Shown here one piece after another: positions 59,903-64,000 of a stretch of 64,000 bases of DNA. Source of the stretch: Cladocopium goreaui (Eukaryota; Sar; Dinophyceae; Suessiales; Symbiodiniaceae). Each line of letters starts with the position of its first letter. Position 1 is the first letter of the stretch. The notes below the pieces were generated by a model, which did not search any database, had not been told where the DNA came from, and worked only from the letters and a program-made list of their open reading frames with translations. Position numbers and translations under genes: made by a program. The stretch spans positions 1 through 64,000 of the forward strand of contig CAMXCT020001124.1 in the NCBI GenBank assembly GCA_947184155.2. Direction: 5' to 3'.

Positions 59903-60874
59903 ATGCCAACTGTACTTCCTAAGCAACTGCTGCCTACTACCCGTAAGATTCACCCTGCCGACCTAGGCGTCATGGACAACAGACCGCCATCGCAGCTTTC
60001 GCCAACTGCAATTCAACTCCTTCAGGAAAAACAAATGCAAAGCATCCTTGTAGGAATGAGGTTTTTCGGAGCAGGAATTGGAAGAGCAGAAGATTTGCTG
60101 CAATTCTTCTTTGGGCATAATTATGATGCTGTTGTTGAACGCCATTGTCCACAGGCCAAGGAATGGATCTCCCACAAACTTAAATCTGTTGGACAGTGCA
60201 CCTCCACCATGACGCAAATTTTGCTCTGGTTGTACTCCTTATTACACCATGAGCAAGTTTCTGTCCATTTTGTTCATATTGCTGACTGGGAGGATCAAGC
60301 ACATATTGCCACCTTTGGGGACGCCCCTGCCAAATGGACTGTCTACTGTGTTCAATTTCCACGCTCGCGTACTTTTCACCTTGACACAGCTGCGTGGAAT
60401 TGTCATACCCGGGTTGACATCCCATGGCAGCAACTGCCTCGCCCTGTGGTGTTTACGGCTGCACCTATCCCTTTCCACTGCACCAACCCCAACTGCATCT
60501 GGTTTGCTGTTCCTTATGGACCTAAAGGACAATATCTACTTTGCCATCGTTTTATTGGCACATTCCTATATGACCAGTGCATTGTTTGTTTTCTGTCTCG
60601 GTTTGTCGAACAATCCTCCTGCAATATACATACGGCAGCTAGCAGGGGAGGCCCAAAACTCCGAAGCCAATCCAAGGAGCAGCAAACGGTACCAAAAACA
60701 GGACCCCCCACATTAGACCCAGAACCACCAGAGCAACACCAGCCCTCAGCCTGCAGCGCATTCTGCTTGCCAGCTGCCTTTGCCTTTGCTTTGGGCGGCA
60801 TCACCTGCAAGCACGCCACAACAAAGCAGCGTATCACAAACCCCAGACTTCTTCCATGCGAACAGAATCGCTGA
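59903..60874 (+). CDS. Hypothetical 323-residue protein downstream of DNMT
   Basis: A plus-strand frame with Trp- and His-rich globular-looking sequence (for example HFVHIADWEDQAHIATFGD and HCTNPNCIWFAVPYGPKGQY) up to about residue 245. A proline/serine-rich tail follows. ATG at 59903 is the first in frame; MDNRPPSQLSP at about 59972 is an alternative start. No catalytic motif or family is recognised. It follows the methyltransferase ORF on the same strand and may be another product of the same element. Confidence 0.5.
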   Translation: MPTVLPKQLLPTTRKIHPADLGVMDNRPPSQLSPTAIQLLQEKQMQSILVGMRFFGAGIGRAEDLLQFFFGHNYDAVVERHCPQAKEWISHKLKSVGQCTSTMTQILLWLYSLLHHEQVSVHFVHIADWEDQAHIATFGDAPAKWTVYCVQFPRSRTFHLDTAAWNCHTRVDIPWQQLPRPVVFTAAPIPFHCTNPNCIWFAVPYGPKGQYLLCHRFIGTFLYDQCIVCFLSRFVEQSSCNIHTAASRGGPKLRSQSKEQQTVPKTGPPTLDPEPPEQHQPSACSAFCLPAAFAFALGGITCKHATTKQRITNPRLLPCEQNR

Positions 60875-61095
60875 TAACATGTTTGGCCCTGAAACAACAA
60901 ACCCAATGGCACCCGCCCGTGCAAACGCCTGCAGCAAAAACACTTTCCGCGGTTCCCTGAGCAGTGGCTTCAGGCTGCTGTTTTCTCAACCACGCTGGAC
61001 TGGGTAATCTTAACATGCAGCTTGCAAGCGAATTTCAGAGAGACACATTAGCAATCCAAATGTTTTCGCTCGGAGGACAAACAACCTGTTCCTAA

Positions 61096-62355
61096 TTAAG
61101 CAACAAAACCACGGAAATGCACCACAACACGATTGCCAGCCTTGGAAAGCCAATCATGCGTGTCCAGCAATGACAAATTTTGCGTGGAGTAATTCAATGT
61201 CGCTACAATTGGAATTCGGAACAGATATTTCTCATATTTACATTGGCCACCAGGCGTGACACCAAACTCCAGCTGTACATTGTATTTGCCTTGAATCTTG
61301 TCCTGGTTCTCCGTCAAAAAGCTCAAATCTCGGACATCGTCTAAAATGATGCCATCGTGGATCTTCCGATTGAATTCACGCAAACCGTCAGGGAAATGCA
61401 GGAGAGGACCAACCTTGAGTTCCAACGGGCTTCGAAACAAGGAGTTGGCATATTCGGTCTTGCCAGACATAGAGGCACCCAGGAGCAACAAAACAGGATA
61501 CCGCAAGGCATCCATCTCGAAAAGCTTCAGCCAAGCGGTCACCTCTGCAATTTCCGGAAACGTTTTGTAGAGTTCAGGATTGGATCTGATTCTCTTCGTG
61601 TTGCTGGCAATGAGGGCCTGAAGCTCTTGCTTTTCTTCTTCTTGCACGACAGCGTCTAAGTTGCGTTTTCGGGCTGGTACGCCATCCCTAGTCAAGTACA
61701 AGTACTCCTTGTACACCTCCGTTGTGACTTTCCGTTGCTTCCAAAGCTTCTCAGGCCATGCGCCCAAGACCTGGTAACGAAACAGCTCGTCTGTCCAGAC
61801 AGGGGCATAGTTTCCGGCCACACAGAGTCCGCCACAAGACAGGCGAGCCGTGCCAATTTTGTTTGCCCAGACATAGAAAAATCCACGGTGTATGCTCATC
61901 TGCAGTTTCTTCCTGCACAAACCATCGCCACACAAGTCCGTTGGCGAGACATTTGGTTTAAGCCTTTCAAAAACAAAAGCAGAAACGGTTCTATCAACTT
62001 CGGACTTGAACTGGAGCATGACATGGGCATGGAATTTGCCTGACGCACAAGTCTCCAATGTCGTGCACCAATGGCGCACTTTCCAAGGCTGGAGGTGATT
62101 GAGGACAAAGACATTCAAGGCAAGCCATTGGGCCGGATCAGCAAACCCATTGTAAGTAAGAAGGACTGATGTGCCTCGTACCCGATACTCATTGCGCTGC
62201 GCAGGAGCTGAAACCATTGACAAAGGATGCTCCGCACTTCTGCTGGCAGCAGAGCCATCACGAGCTTTTTTCTTCGCAAGCTCCCAAGAGGCTCTAGCTT
62301 CATTCAATTGCTGTTGGTGCCGCACATCTCCGCCACGATCTGGATGAGTCTTCAA
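61096..62355 (-). CDS. J-domain remnant fused to HUH Rep endonuclease and superfamily 3 helicase
   Basis: The 419-residue frame starts at a TTG (62355), so its true start lies upstream or is lost. Residues 1-25 contain HPDRGGD and a following helix, as in J domains. A Rep-type endonuclease follows: motif I LLTYNG (65-70), HUH motif HAHVML (109-114), and a candidate catalytic Tyr161 with Lys166. The helicase shows Walker A GASMSGKT (293-300), Walker B GIILDDV (335-341), motif C IVATLNYS (383-390) and an arginine in AGNRVVVHF. This is the domain set of CRESS-DNA replication initiators. In-frame stops lie upstream at 62383, and a different frame (about 62355-62400) encodes a plausible first J-domain helix. 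It is probably an endogenised or plasmid-like replicon gene; activity is unknown. Confidence 0.8.
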   Translation of the reverse strand: MKTHPDRGGDVRHQQQLNEARASWELAKKKARDGSAASRSAEHPLSMVSAPAQRNEYRVRGTSVLLTYNGFADPAQWLALNVFVLNHLQPWKVRHWCTTLETCASGKFHAHVMLQFKSEVDRTVSAFVFERLKPNVSPTDLCGDGLCRKKLQMSIHRGFFYVWANKIGTARLSCGGLCVAGNYAPVWTDELFRYQVLGAWPEKLWKQRKVTTEVYKEYLYLTRDGVPARKRNLDAVVQEEEKQELQALIASNTKRIRSNPELYKTFPEIAEVTAWLKLFEMDALRYPVLLLLGASMSGKTEYANSLFRSPLELKVGPLLHFPDGLREFNRKIHDGIILDDVRDLSFLTENQDKIQGKYNVQLEFGVTPGGQCKYEKYLFRIPIVATLNYSTQNLSLLDTHDWLSKAGNRVVVHFRGFVA

Positions 62356-62591
62356 TAAAGCTTCCGGAACACTTTCACAATGTCATCATCGCTGGAATCC
62401 CGTGTGCAACTCGACTGCACGTTGTAGAGCGGAGCCAAGGCATGCAATAGAGCTACAAGAGCTCGTTTGGCCACAAGCACTGCCGAGCACCCCATGACTT
62501 TGCACAAACAGGAGTTGCCACGTCAAGTCACCCTCGAACAACAAAAATGGCGGCAACAGCCTTTGGATGTGGCAAAAAAACAGCACAAAAA

Positions 62592-63047
62592 CCATGATGT
62601 CCAGCTGCTACTCCGCCTACTCCGCTACTCCCGGCAAAGTGATGCCCCTAGATCCTATAGGCAGAAAGACATTTCAGGCAACAGGTCGGAGTAAGACGAA
62701 CAAGAAAATTGAGATTTCCAGACGCTTTCTGCAGTCTAATTGCCATGATGTCCAGCTGCTACTCCGCCTACTTCCGCTACTCCCGGCAAAGTGATGCCCC
62801 TAGATCCTATAGGCAGAAAGACATTTCAGGCAACAGGTCGGAGTAAGACGAACAAGAAAATTGAGATTTCCAGACGCTTTCTGCAGTCTAATTGCCATGA
62901 TGTCCAGCTGCTACTCCGCCTACTCCGCTACTCCCGGCAAAGTGATGCCCCTAGATCCTATGGGCAGAAAGACATTTCAGGCAACAGGTCGGAGTAAGAC
63001 GAACAAGAAAATTGAGATTTCCAGACGCTTTCTGCAGTCTAATTGCC
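62592..63047. repeat. 152-bp tandem repeat, three units
   Basis: Units begin CCATGATGTCCAGCTGCTAC at about 62592, 62744 and 62896 and differ by only a few bases. They lie 0.2 kb upstream of the Rep-like gene relative to its direction. No coding function is seen. An origin or iteron role is possible but unsupported. Confidence 0.9.
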
Positions 63048-64000
63048 TACTCCATCCCGTTTTAAATTAATACTATTATTGATTAAGGGGATGTACGGAA
63101 TTGTCGGTGTACATGCTTCAGAGTTCACAAACGTTAGGAGTCTAGGGGGGAAAGGGGTACAGACAAAAGACTCAAGCCCGACTATCAGCACGCAGCACGC
63201 CCATTCTTGCCTGGAAGTTCCAGAAGAAGTGCGACCTTGGCGACACCGGAACCATGGGGAAAAAATTGGCTACAATCGTGTGTCCTAGCTTTAGCTCTGC
63301 GAAACTACTTGCAATGTGGGGCAACAACGATCGTTCCTGACACGAATGGCTCCTATAATGCACCCTACTGTCTGACAAATCCGAGCTGTCCTAGTCCATC
63401 CAGTCTCATGGTCTCTCTCACATGTGACTAGCTGCTTTGGGGTCCGCACGGCGCACTCCAACAACAAATGGTCACTTGTGCTGTGGTGACTAGAGAAACG
63501 GCTGCAGCCACTAAGAGCACTCACATTGACAAGAACAGGTGCTACATTGACAAGAACAGGTCACGACATCGGCAACCCAAAAAAGCAATAAACAACTGCA
63601 AGCCCAAATACACGTCAGGGTGGTACAAACGGCTACTGCACAACCCCACAATTGCCAAGTCTGGTTGTGAAAGGCTTGCAAAACAGAACTGAGCTTGTTC
63701 AAATCACAACCTATCTTCTTTGAATGTACAAGGAATTAAGACCCACCGCGAGGCAATGGAATGAAACGTTGTTGCATTGTTACACCAACAGTATGAAAAC
63801 ACAAAGCAGCAAAAGTCACACTGAAGCTACAAAACGCTTGACATGACATCAAAGCACAAAAGAATAACGAAACCCAACTTGTTTGGAGATGTTTGGTTTG
63901 CAAAGGGCGCGAACGCACGCAACGCGACAATGCTTGGAGGTACATAAAGTCGGTCACCGCACAAGCAACGAGTTACACGCCGAAGATAGTTGGAGTCTAG
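63048..64000. other. No gene recognised
   Basis: Only short frames without motifs. An 18-bp unit, ACATTGACAAGAACAGGT, occurs twice in tandem at about 63524-63561. Nothing else is supported. Confidence 0.4.

Noticed and set aside
63060..63085. CRESS-virus style nonanucleotide origin (TAGTATTAA on the minus strand)
   Set aside because: One mismatch from the consensus, no convincing flanking stem, and AT-rich context makes a chance match likely.

Overview
This window reads as nuclear DNA of a dinoflagellate, probably of the Symbiodiniaceae type. The evidence is dense, mostly intron-free retroelement coding sequence, long simple tandem arrays, a 20-nt near-match to the dinoflagellate spliced leader at 20468-20487, and several cytosine-methyltransferase-like domains carried by mobile elements. 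The organism call is inference; no rRNA, tRNA or ordinary host housekeeping gene is visible. Almost everything recognisable is a mobile element, most of it on the minus strand.

Layout. 1-3609: an orphan integrase fragment, a broken proline-rich ORF, an AT-rich stretch and a 30-bp tandem array. 3610-12054: a degenerate tyrosine-recombinase (DIRS/PAT-like) retroelement, here called family 1, with split direct repeats and an internal inverted block. 12604-13107: a small ORF with an FGKYK motif. 13439 to about 20500: a decayed Ty1/copia-type element (copia-1) with a 43-bp frameshifting duplication and two nested poly(A) retroposons. 20737-23420: three successive tandem arrays. 23789-24859: the N-terminal part of a very large ORF, cut by a family 2 DIRS-like element (24855-39648) that is itself split by an LTR-flanked copia element (copia-2, 27899-35844). 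39646-41382: a second piece of the DIRS/copia junction region. 41382-43960: a second copy of the arrays. 44289-45358: a second, frameshifted copy of the large-ORF N-terminus. 45355-54785: an apparently full-length family 2 element. 54785-59491: the rest of the large ORF, with a peptidase-C19-like region and a DNMT3-like C5 methyltransferase. 59497-60874: two unrecognised downstream ORFs. 61096-62355 (minus): a J-domain remnant joined to a HUH-Rep/superfamily 3 helicase protein. 62592-63047: three 152-bp tandem repeats.

How the parts relate. Both DIRS-like families share an unusual order on the minus strand: tyrosine recombinase, Gag-like zinc protein, then one polyprotein of methyltransferase-like domain, reverse transcriptase and RNase H. 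In both, the Gag-like and methyltransferase/RT ORFs lie in the same frame and are separated by one UGA. Family 2 entered the methyltransferase polyprotein gene at a TT dinucleotide with no target duplication, and excising it on paper restores frame. The best candidates for something undescribed are this methyltransferase-bearing DIRS organisation with its conserved UGA, the peptidase-DNMT polyprotein element, and the J-domain/Rep fusion.
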